From the NCBI GenBank assembly GCA_019352035.1, contig JABBNZ010000015.1, positions 1-64,000 of the forward strand: a DNA stretch of 64,000 bases, in the 5' to 3' direction. This document shows, piece after piece, positions 16,409-25,144 of the stretch. Under the pieces are notes generated by a model. The model made no database searches, was not told where the DNA came from, and saw only the letters and a list, made by a program, of their open reading frames with translations. The translations under genes and the position numbers were made by a program. Numbering within the stretch: the first letter of the stretch is position 1; every line of letters starts with the position of its first letter. This DNA comes from Pseudomonadota bacterium. Its GTDB lineage: Bacteria > Pseudomonadota > Gammaproteobacteria > Steroidobacterales > Steroidobacteraceae.

Positions 16409-17255
16409 GTCGGAGATCCTGTCGATCGGGTCTGCCGAGCATCGGCGGCTCCTCGGCCAGTTCTTTCTCGACACGCACGTCGAGTACGTGCCCGAGCAGA
16501 TGCAGTGGCCGGCGCTCGCGGAAGAGGAACTGACGCGCCTGCGCAGCCTCCCGTTCTGGCAGGAAGCGGTGTCGACCGAGAACGTCACCTCCAACACGGT
16601 GGCCGCGGCCGCGGCGCTCGAGGCCGACCCCCTGGTGCGCAAGGCGATCGAGCTGCAGGGCTTCGAGGAGATGCGCCATGCGCGGCTCCTCGTCGCGCTC
16701 ACCTCTCACTACCGCATCCCCATCGAGTCGCCGCCGCGATTCACACCGCGCTCGCTCGAGAGCGACTTCCTATTCGCCGGCTTCGGCGAGTGCTTCGACT
16801 CCTTCTTCGCCTTCGGGCTCTTCGCGCTAGCCCGCGAGTCCGGGTTCTTCCCGCCGGCGCTGGTGAAGGTGTTCGAGCCGGTGATGCAGGAGGAGGCGCG
16901 TCACATCCTCTTCTTCGTCAACTGGGTGAAGTACCGGCGGTCCCAGCTTCCCGGGTGGCGCCGTCCGGCGTTTCGCCTGCGCTGCGCCTGGATCATCCTC
17001 AAGCAGGTGGCGTCGCGGGTGAAGACGGCGCGCAGCATGGGCCAGCCGCAGCCGGCGGGCGCAGGCTCCAGCGAGAATTTCACGCTGACTGCCCATCAGG
17101 ACCTCGGGGCGCAGGTCACTCTCCACCGGCTGCTCGAGCTGTGTCTCATCGAGAATGAGCGGCGAATGGCGGAGTATGACGCGCGCCTCGGACGGCCCCG
17201 CCTGGTCCCGGGCATCGCCCGCGTGCTCTTCCGGTTCGTTCCCTCGGGCATCTGA
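16383..17255 (+). CDS. Ferritin-like diiron protein of the hopanoid cluster
   Basis: Not assigned to a named hopanoid family. The 290-residue protein has two E-x-x-H pairs typical of diiron four-helix bundles: FEEMRH (E96, H99) and MQEEARH (E171, H174). Candidate bridging or terminal Glu residues are E66 and E136. No heme or flavin motif is seen. It overlaps hpnL by 26 nt, so it is the last gene of hpnIJKL and probably translated with it. An oxygenase or desaturase acting on the hopanoid side chain or rings is an inference from position and fold; a plain ferritin-like stress protein is the alternative. Start ATG at 16383. Confidence 0.7.
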   Translation: MSVVPANIESEILSIGSAEHRRLLGQFFLDTHVEYVPEQMQWPALAEEELTRLRSLPFWQEAVSTENVTSNTVAAAAALEADPLVRKAIELQGFEEMRHARLLVALTSHYRIPIESPPRFTPRSLESDFLFAGFGECFDSFFAFGLFALARESGFFPPALVKVFEPVMQEEARHILFFVNWVKYRRSQLPGWRRPAFRLRCAWIILKQVASRVKTARSMGQPQPAGAGSSENFTLTAHQDLGAQVTLHRLLELCLIENERRMAEYDARLGRPRLVPGIARVLFRFVPSGI

Positions 17256-17265
17256 GGGTTTCCTG

Positions 17266-17281
17266 GCGCACCATCGTGCGC
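17266..17281. terminator. Perfect 6-bp hairpin between convergent genes
   Basis: GCGCAC-CATC-GTGCGC lies between the ends of the diiron protein gene (17255) and purA (17325). There is no T-tract on either strand, so termination by this hairpin alone is uncertain. Confidence 0.3.
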
Positions 17282-17324
17282 GCAACGAGGGCTTTGCCAC
17301 CGCTCGTCATCGCGGCCCGGCCGC

Positions 17325-18638
<1,314 letters not shown>

Positions 18639-18644
18639 CTATTG

Positions 18645-18672
18645 GCCCAAAGTCGCCTGCGGCGCTTTGGGC
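18645..18672. promoter_or_regulatory. Strong hairpin in the purA 5' leader
   Basis: Arms GCCCAAAG (18645-18652) and CTTTGGGC (18665-18672), extended by CGCC/GGCG with one bulged T and a 3-base loop, about 12 bp in total. It ends 12 nt upstream of the purA ATG. No Shine-Dalgarno is evident between hairpin and start, so it may control initiation or end hflX transcription. Function unknown. Confidence 0.55.
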
Positions 18673-18702
18673 AGCCGGCCGACTTACTCTTTCGTGGTCC
18701 AG

Positions 18703-18762
18703 GGAGCGGTCTCTCTGAGGTCCGCTGCTGCCAGCCGGGACGCCCCAGGAAACGACCGCTCC
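18703..18762. repeat. Inverted-repeat-bounded segment between hflX and purA
   Basis: GGAGCGGTC (18703-18711) and its exact complement GACCGCTCC (18754-18762) bound a 60-bp stretch with no coding potential. It lies where hflK/hflC would be expected and might mark a deletion scar or a small palindromic element. Confidence 0.45.
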
Positions 18763-18780
18763 TTCACTTGCTGTTGCCGT

Positions 18781-20112
18781 TCAAGCAGTCCGCGATTCTA
18801 GGTAGCCATCGCCGGAGGCACAAGGAATATCGGGCTGCGGCGCCTCGAGGATCTGCACCCCGGCGGTGCGCGCCAGGGCCTGGATCTCGGTCTGCGGCAG
18901 CTCCACCGCGAGCTCGATCGAGCCGTCCTCGCCGGTGCGCTCCTCGCGCACGGCCTTCGCCGCGTAGAGCCGCGATCGCAACGCTCCGGCGTCCGCCGGC
19001 AGACGCACCCGGGCGCGGCGCGCGAATCGGGACAACCGCTCCGCGATGGCGCTCGTCAGCAGATCGAGACCGAGGCGCTTCTCCGCCGAAATCCACACCG
19101 CCGACGGCATGCCGGCGTCGTCGCGCTCGATGGCCGCCGGGCGCTCCAGGCGATCGATCTTGTTGTACACGATGATCTGTGGAATCGAGTCCGCGCCGAT
19201 CTGCGCCAGCACCTCGTTCACCTGCGCGATGTGCTCGTCCCGCCGCGGGTCGCTGGCATCGATGACGTGCAGCAGCAGCGTCGCCTCGCGCGCTTCGGTC
19301 AGAGTGGATTGAAATGCCGCAACCAACTCGTGCGGCAGCTCGCGGATGAACCCAACGGTATCGGCGGCAACGACCAGGGTACCGCCAGGCAGCGTGATGC
19401 GCCGGACGGTCGGATCGAGGGTGGCGAAGAGCTGATCCGCGACGTAAGCGTCCGCGCCAGTCAGCGCCCGGAAGAGCGTCGATTTACCGGCGTTGGTGTA
19501 TCCCACCAGGGCGAGCGAAGGCACCGGAATCTCGGCGCGCATCTGCCGTCCGGTCTCGCGTTGCTGCTGGATCTTCTCGAGCCGCCGCGCGAGCACGCGC
19601 ACGCGCTGCGCAATCAGGCGCCGGTCGGTCTCGAGCTGCGTCTCGCCGGGTCCGCGCATGCCGATACCGCCCTTCTGCCGCTCGAGGTGGCTCCAGCCGC
19701 GGACCAGGCGGCTGCCGATGTGACGCAGCTGCGCGAGCTCGACTTCGAGCTTGCCCTCGAAGCTGCGGGCCCGCTGGGCAAAGATGTCGAGGATCAGTCC
19801 GTTGCGGTCGAGCACGCGCCGGCCGGTGAGCTTCTCGAGGTTGCGTTCCTGACTCGGCGAGAGCGCATGATCCACGAGAATCACGTCCGCCTCGCCCGCC
19901 TCGGCCGCGCGCTTGAGCTCTTCCGCCTTGCCGCTGCCCACGAAAAACCGCGGATCCGGCCGCGCGCGGCGGCCGGTCACGGTGCCGACCGGCTCCGCGC
20001 CGGCCGAGCGCGCAAGCTGAGTGAACTCCTCGAGATCTTCCGGATCGACCTGGGCGCCTAGACCAATGCGCACCAGGAGTGCGCGCTCACCGGAGCGCGG
20101 GCGCTCGAACAC
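18781..20112 (-). CDS. hflX: HflX, ribosome-associated GTPase
   Basis: GTPase that binds the 50S subunit and helps rescue stalled ribosomes. In 443 residues it shows the N-terminal HflX domain (DPRFFVGSGKAEEL, DHALSPSQERNLE), a coiled region with GPGETQLETDRR, the P-loop GYTNAGKST near 205-213, DTVGFIRELP, and NKID. The C-terminal 90 residues are the less conserved tail. GTG at 20112 has GAGGAG upstream. It follows hfq by 18 nt. Confidence 0.96.
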   Translation of the reverse strand: MFERPRSGERALLVRIGLGAQVDPEDLEEFTQLARSAGAEPVGTVTGRRARPDPRFFVGSGKAEELKRAAEAGEADVILVDHALSPSQERNLEKLTGRRVLDRNGLILDIFAQRARSFEGKLEVELAQLRHIGSRLVRGWSHLERQKGGIGMRGPGETQLETDRRLIAQRVRVLARRLEKIQQQRETGRQMRAEIPVPSLALVGYTNAGKSTLFRALTGADAYVADQLFATLDPTVRRITLPGGTLVVAADTVGFIRELPHELVAAFQSTLTEAREATLLLHVIDASDPRRDEHIAQVNEVLAQIGADSIPQIIVYNKIDRLERPAAIERDDAGMPSAVWISAEKRLGLDLLTSAIAERLSRFARRARVRLPADAGALRSRLYAAKAVREERTGEDGSIELAVELPQTEIQALARTAGVQILEAPQPDIPCASGDGYLESRTA

Positions 20113-20130
20113 TCGGCTCCTCCGTGCGGC

Positions 20131-20385
20131 TCACTCCGCGGGCAACTCCGTGGCAGTGGCACCTTCTTCCGCCGTGAGGCGCACATTGCGCGCCGGGACG
20201 ACGGTGGAGATGGCGTGCTTGTATACCATCTGGCTGACGCTGTTCTTCAACAGCACCACGAACTGGTCGAACGAATCGATCTGACCCTGCAACTTGATGC
20301 CGTTGACGAGGTAGATGGATACGGGTACCCGTTCCTTGCGCAAGGCGTTCAGGAAAGGATCTTGGAGCGACTGGCCTTTGGCCAT
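20131..20385 (-). CDS. hfq: Hfq RNA chaperone
   Basis: Hexameric Sm-like protein that pairs small RNAs with mRNAs. The 84-residue protein has [38 protein letters not shown] (Sm1) and YKHAIST (Sm2). The tail after Sm2 is short and acidic ([12 protein letters not shown]). I chose ATG at 20385 because AAGGAG lies seven bases upstream and the protein matches Hfq from its first residue. A longer frame upstream adds 31 non-Hfq residues. It sits between miaA and hflX as in E. coli. Confidence 0.97.
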   Translation of the reverse strand: MAKGQSLQDPFLNALRKERVPVSIYLVNGIKLQGQIDSFDQFVVLLKNSVSQMVYKHAISTVVPARNVRLTAEEGATATELPAE

Positions 20386-20535
20386 CGGGTTCTCCTTGTT
20401 TTTCACGGCTTCTAATTGTTTGAGAGAGAGCGGGAGAGTGGACAGCAAGCAAGCGAGCTTCCCGGGAACCTCCAGCAAGGTATGTGCCTCGCGGGGGGCA
20501 GGGACGGCCAGTGCAATCTTAACATGCGCACCTAA

Positions 20536-21507
20536 TCAAAGACCAAGCTGGCTCAACTCGTGATGCACGTCGCGATTCCACGACAGCTCATCGGCTTCCG
20601 GGTCGAGCCAGCGCGAGGCCGTCTCGGCTCGCATCCAGGTCATCTGGCGCTTGGCGAGCTGGCGCGTGGCGGCGATGCCCCGCTCCACCGCTTCGGCGAG
20701 ACTGCACTCACCTTCCAGGTGCGCCCAGAGCTGCCGATACCCGACCGCCCGCATCGAGGAATGGCGCGCCGTGAGGTCGCCCCGGCGATGGAGTGACCTC
20801 ACCTCATCGAGAAAGCCCGCGGCCATCATCACGTGGAAGCGATCGGCGAGGCGCTGATGCAACACCGGGCGGCTGCGGGGAACCAGCGCCCAGGCTTTGA
20901 GCGGCATCCCTGCGAGCGGACTCGTGGTCTCGCGTTGCAGCTCCGAGAGCCGCCGCCCGGTCGTGCGGCAGACCTCCAGAGCCCGTTGAATTCTCTGACT
21001 GTCGTTGGGGTTGATGCGGGCAGCGGCCTGCGGATCCAGCCGCGCGAGCTCACCGTGCAGTGCCGGCCAGCCGCAGCGCACGGCACGCTCGTCGATCTCG
21101 CGGCGGAGCTGCGCGGACGCCTGTGGCAGCGGCGCCAAACCCTTGAGCAGCGCGCGCAGATAAAGCATGGTGCCGCCGACCAGCAGAGGCACGCGGCCTC
21201 GCGCGTGAATGGCTCCGATCGCGGCCATTGCATCGGTCACGAACCGTCCCGCGGAGTAGCTCTCCGCCGGGTCGCAGATGTCGATGAGGTGATGCGGCAG
21301 CCGCTCGCGCAGCTCCCGGGCCGGTTTGGCGGCCCCGATGTCCAGACCCCGGTACACCAGCGCGGAATCGACGCTCACGATCTCGACCGGCGCGCCCTGC
21401 GCCAGGCGGATCCCCCAGTCACTCTTGCCGGTACCCGTGGGGCCGGTGAGCAGGTAGACCGGAAGCCGCAGCTCGGCAGCTATCCCGGCAGGCGGCGGTG
21501 GCGGCAC
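20536..21507 (-). CDS. miaA: MiaA, tRNA dimethylallyltransferase
   Basis: Prenylates A37 of tRNAs reading UNN codons, using DMAPP. The 323-residue protein has the P-loop LLTGPTGTGKSDWG, VDSALVYRGLDIGAAKP, HHLIDICDP, LVGGTMLYLRALL and TRQLAKRQMTWMR. GTG at 21507 shares its G with the mutL stop (TAG) and starts just before the kinase-like core; 25 extra upstream residues in the longer frame are not conserved. The N-terminal VPPPPPAGIAAE leader is proline-rich and unusual. Confidence 0.95.
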   Translation of the reverse strand: MPPPPPAGIAAELRLPVYLLTGPTGTGKSDWGIRLAQGAPVEIVSVDSALVYRGLDIGAAKPARELRERLPHHLIDICDPAESYSAGRFVTDAMAAIGAIHARGRVPLLVGGTMLYLRALLKGLAPLPQASAQLRREIDERAVRCGWPALHGELARLDPQAAARINPNDSQRIQRALEVCRTTGRRLSELQRETTSPLAGMPLKAWALVPRSRPVLHQRLADRFHVMMAAGFLDEVRSLHRRGDLTARHSSMRAVGYRQLWAHLEGECSLAEAVERGIAATRQLAKRQMTWMRAETASRWLDPEADELSWNRDVHHELSQLGL

Positions 21508-23372
21508 TACCGCCCCCGCAGGAAGAGCTGGTCCAGCTCCCCTAGGGTGAGGCGCGTCCAGGTGGGACGGCCATGATTGCATTGGTTGGCGCGGTCCGTG
21601 GCCTCCATCTGCCGTAGCAGCGCGTCCATCTCCGGCAGGGTCAGGCGGCGCCGGGCGTGGATCGAGGTACGGCAGGCGAGCGTGCCGAGGAACCGGTCCG
21701 CAGCCGATTCCAAGTGGTGCAGACCCTCCTCGCGCACGAGATCCTCGACCACCGATTTGACGATATCCGTGACGCGCTCGCGGGCAAGAAGGGCCGGGAT
21801 GCGCCGCAGCGCGAGCGCGGTCGGGCCCACGGAGTCGATCTCGAACCCCGCCCGCTCCCAGGGCTCCGGATCCTCGAGCACGGCATCGAGCTCGTGGGGC
21901 TTGACCGTCACGACCAGGGGCTCGAGGAGGAGCTGCGATGCCGCGGGGCCGTCGCCGCGATCCGCCTTGAGCTTCTCGTAGAGCACGCGCTCATGCGCGG
22001 CGTGCATGTCGACCAGGATCAGTCCCTCCTGGCTCTGAGCCAGGATGTAGATGCCGTGCAGCTGCGCGAGCGGGACCCCGAGAGGCGGATAGCCGGCCGC
22101 GACACTCTCGTGTCCGATGCGCTCCGTGAGACTCGCGCTCGACTCCCCGATTTCCCGTGCCGCGACCAGGGCGGCGGACGCGGGCTCGCTGACCGCCCGC
22201 GCCAACAGCCAGGGATCGCGGGAAGGCTCCGCGAGCGGCGCCTGCCATGGCAATGCGCCGGAGCCCCGAGCGCTGCCCGGCCAGCCGCGATCCTCGGCGG
22301 CGCCGCGGGCGGCCGCCCCCGCCAGCACCGGCTGCGCGCTCGCGGCCGGTGTGGCGCCTGCATCCGGGCGGGTGCCCGCCAGCGCGCGCTCGATCGCGCG
22401 GAAGATGAACTCGTGGATCTGATGGCCGTCGCGAAAGCGCACTTCGAGCTTGGCCGGATGCGCGTTGACATCGACCAGCTGCGGGTCGAGCGACAGGTGG
22501 AGCACGTAGGCGGCGTGCCTGCCGTGGTAGAGCACGTCGCGGTAGCCGAGCCTCACGGCGCTCGCGAGCAGCTTGTCGCGCACGCACCTGCCGTTGACGA
22601 ACCAGAACTGTTGGTCGGGCTGCGCACGCGAGGCGGTCGGCAGACCGATCCAACCCGTCAGCTGCACGGGGCCGGAGGCGTGATCGACGGGGATCAGGCT
22701 CCCGATGAGCTCACTGCCCAACACCTGCGCCAGACGCTCCTCCCCCGCAGGCTCCCGAGCCGGGAGCGGCGCATCGAGCAGCACGCGCTCGCCGCTGCGG
22801 AACCGGAAGGAGACGTCGGGGCGGGACAGTGCGAGCCGCTCGATGAGGCGCGCTATGTGGCTCGTCTCGGTTGCGGCGCTGCGCACGAACTTGCGCCGCG
22901 CGGGGATGTTGAAGAAGAGGTCCCGTACCTCCACCGTGGTGCCGCCCGGATGCGCCGCGGGCCGCACGCCGGTCACGGTCCCGGCATCGACGCCGATCTC
23001 GGCACCGCGCTCCACGCCTGTTGGATGGGAGATGACCCGCAGCCGCGATACCGATCCGATCGAGGGTAGCGCCTCCCCGCGAAAGCCGAGCGTGGTGATG
23101 GCACCGAGGTCGTCCAGGGAGGCGATCTTGCTCGTCGCGTGGCGGCAGATCGCGACGGGCAGATCTTCTGCGGAAATGCCGCAGCCGTCGTCGCGCACGC
23201 GCATGAGGCCCACCCCGCCGCGCTCGATGTCGACTTCGATGCGATGCGCGCCAGCGTCCAGGCTGTTCTCGACCAGCTCTTTGATCACCGAGGCGGGGCG
23301 CTCGATCACCTCGCCGGCGGCGATCTGGTCGATGAGCTCGTTCGGAAGGATGCGGATGGTGGGCACCCGCAC
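21507..23372 (-). CDS. mutL: MutL, DNA mismatch repair protein
   Basis: Matchmaker ATPase between MutS and MutH/strand-removal enzymes. The 621-residue protein carries the GHKL ATPase motifs IAAGEVIERPASVIKELVEN (17-36), DDGCGI (60-65) and TLGFRGEALPSI, then an Ala/Pro-rich linker (about 335-420) and a C-terminal dimerisation domain. The metal-binding DQHAxHE endonuclease motif is replaced by VDMHAAHERVLYE, with the C-terminal zinc motifs (CPHGRP-type) reduced to QCNHGRP. Start GTG at 23372. Confidence 0.96.
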   Translation of the reverse strand: MRVPTIRILPNELIDQIAAGEVIERPASVIKELVENSLDAGAHRIEVDIERGGVGLMRVRDDGCGISAEDLPVAICRHATSKIASLDDLGAITTLGFRGEALPSIGSVSRLRVISHPTGVERGAEIGVDAGTVTGVRPAAHPGGTTVEVRDLFFNIPARRKFVRSAATETSHIARLIERLALSRPDVSFRFRSGERVLLDAPLPAREPAGEERLAQVLGSELIGSLIPVDHASGPVQLTGWIGLPTASRAQPDQQFWFVNGRCVRDKLLASAVRLGYRDVLYHGRHAAYVLHLSLDPQLVDVNAHPAKLEVRFRDGHQIHEFIFRAIERALAGTRPDAGATPAASAQPVLAGAAARGAAEDRGWPGSARGSGALPWQAPLAEPSRDPWLLARAVSEPASAALVAAREIGESSASLTERIGHESVAAGYPPLGVPLAQLHGIYILAQSQEGLILVDMHAAHERVLYEKLKADRGDGPAASQLLLEPLVVTVKPHELDAVLEDPEPWERAGFEIDSVGPTALALRRIPALLARERVTDIVKSVVEDLVREEGLHHLESAADRFLGTLACRTSIHARRRLTLPEMDALLRQMEATDRANQCNHGRPTWTRLTLGELDQLFLRGR

Positions 23373-23401
23373 GAGTTTATAGCTCCGCAGCGGCTTCGGA
23401 G

Positions 23402-24637
23402 CTAGCGATTGCGGGCGACCAGGCGATCGCTCTGCCGCTCGCGCTCTTCGGCGAAGAGCGTGCCGGCGGGCGGGTGCTCGTGGAAGTAGACGCGAATGCC
23501 CTTGAAGATGGCGTCGGCGACTCTCCGCTGATAGGCCGGATTGCGCAGCTTGAGGTCCTCGCGCGGGTCGGAGATGTAGTCCGTCTCGATGAGCATCGAG
23601 GGAATGTCCGGAGACTTCAGCACCACGAAGGCGGCCTGCTGCACTTGGGGTTTGCGCACCGGGACGGAGCGGTCGAGCGAGGCGAGCACCTGCCGGGCGG
23701 CCGTCATGCTCTCGCTGATCGTGGCGGACTGGGAGAGATTGAGGAGGACCGAGGCCAGGGTGCTCGATTTATCGCTCAGCTTGATGCCGCCCTTGAGATC
23801 GGCGGCGTTCTCGCGCGCGGCGAGCAGGCGCGCCGCCTCGTTCGAAGCGCCGCGCAGGGAGAGGATGTACACCGACGCGCCCGCGATGTAGTGCTGGCTG
23901 ACATCATCGGCATGAATGGAGACGAAGAGGTCGGCGTGGGCGCGGCGGGCGATCACTCTGCGCTCGCGCAGGGGGATGAAGATGTCCCTGTCGCGTGTCA
24001 TCACGGCCCGCATACCGCGCTGCTCATCGATCCGATGGGCCAGCAGGCGGCCGATGGCCAGCGTCACGTTCTTCTCTTCCAGGCCGTCTGGGCCGATCGC
24101 GCCGGGGTCCACGCCTCCATGGCCGGGATCGACCGCCACGATGATGTCACGGCCGGTATTCGCCGGCGCGTGGCGCACACGAATCGGTGTTGGAATAGCC
24201 GAGGGCGCCGCAGCCGCCTCGAGCGTCGGCTGCACGCCGCCGAGCGTCAGAACGAGTTGGTGGCCCCGCGCCGGCGAAAAGGCCCAACCGACGTGAACTG
24301 CGGCTGGCGCGCGCAGCACGAACACGAGGCGCAGGGCGCCGTTGGGACGGCGAGCCATGTGGACGCCAGCGACGAGTCCTCGCCCGGCTGGAAGTCTGAG
24401 GCCGCGCAAGGCCTGGGTCTGCGGCAGATCGATGACCGCGCGGAAGGGGTGATCGAGGGTGAAGTAATGCTCCCCGGTGAAGCGCGAGAGATCGAGCGTC
24501 ACGCGCGCCGCCACCGGCGAAGCGGCGAAGCTGAGCGCGCGCAGGCGGGCGTCCGCCGCCAGGGCCGCGGCCGGCAGCGCTGCCGGGCCGATGCCGAGCA
24601 GGACGAGCACCCCTATCCGAAAGACCTTTCTAATCAT
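23402..24637 (-). CDS. N-acetylmuramoyl-L-alanine amidase, AmiC/AmiB type
   Basis: Periplasmic zinc amidase that splits septal peptidoglycan. The 411-residue protein has a signal peptide (1-27, ending ALAADA), an AMIN domain (about 30-140) and an Amidase_3 domain (about 165-390) with VAVDPGHGGVDPGA, VSIHADD, SKSSTLASVL-like helix residues and LIETDYIS with the catalytic Glu. No C-terminal LysM domain is present, as in AmiC; its position before mutL corresponds to amiB in E. coli. Confidence 0.94.
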   Translation of the reverse strand: MIRKVFRIGVLVLLGIGPAALPAAALAADARLRALSFAASPVAARVTLDLSRFTGEHYFTLDHPFRAVIDLPQTQALRGLRLPAGRGLVAGVHMARRPNGALRLVFVLRAPAAVHVGWAFSPARGHQLVLTLGGVQPTLEAAAAPSAIPTPIRVRHAPANTGRDIIVAVDPGHGGVDPGAIGPDGLEEKNVTLAIGRLLAHRIDEQRGMRAVMTRDRDIFIPLRERRVIARRAHADLFVSIHADDVSQHYIAGASVYILSLRGASNEAARLLAARENAADLKGGIKLSDKSSTLASVLLNLSQSATISESMTAARQVLASLDRSVPVRKPQVQQAAFVVLKSPDIPSMLIETDYISDPREDLKLRNPAYQRRVADAIFKGIRVYFHEHPPAGTLFAEERERQSDRLVARNR

Positions 24638-24688
24638 GTACTTTGCAGCGCAACTTGACTCATAATCTACGAGCCGCGCCGCAAAGTT

Positions 24689-25144
24689 TCAACTACTTCG
24701 GATACGCTCGAGCCAATGGGCCCCCGCGGGCGTTTCCGCGGAAACCTCCGCCACATGCGCCCCAGGGCCCGCCGCCAGGCGAATGGTCAGATCCGGCGGC
24801 GGCAGCAGCCCCACTGCCCGCTCCGGCCACTCGATGAGCCAGAGACAGCCGCGGCGAGCCCAGTCCCGCAGTCCCAGGTGCTCGAGCTCCCCCGGATCCC
24901 GCAATCGATAGAGATCCACATGCAGCAGCGTGAGCGTGCCCGATGTATGCACGTTCACGAGCGCGTACGTCGGGCTGCGCACCGGCGCCGCAATGCCGCA
25001 GGCACGCGCAAATCCCCTGGCCAGGGTGGTCTTGCCCGCGCCGAGGTCGCCAGTCAGATAGACGATGGCCGGCTGCTCGAGCGCGGCCGGCCGTGCGGCG
25101 GCGATACTCGCGCCCAGCGCCTCTGTCTCTTCCGGTGTCTTCAG
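24689..25144 (-). CDS. tsaE: TsaE, tRNA threonylcarbamoyladenosine synthesis ATPase
   Basis: ATPase partner of TsaBD in t6A37 formation. The P-loop TGDLGAGKTTLARG, SPTYALVNVH, HVDLYRL and LIEWPERAV are all present in 151 residues. No ATG, GTG or TTG occurs at the right place in frame. CTG at 25144 overlaps the nnr stop as CTGA, matching the other NTGA overlaps here, and gives the usual TsaE length. A longer frame upstream reads nnr out of frame. Confidence 0.92.
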   Translation of the reverse strand: MKTPEETEALGASIAAARPAALEQPAIVYLTGDLGAGKTTLARGFARACGIAAPVRSPTYALVNVHTSGTLTLLHVDLYRLRDPGELEHLGLRDWARRGCLWLIEWPERAVGLLPPPDLTIRLAAGPGAHVAEVSAETPAGAHWLERIRSS

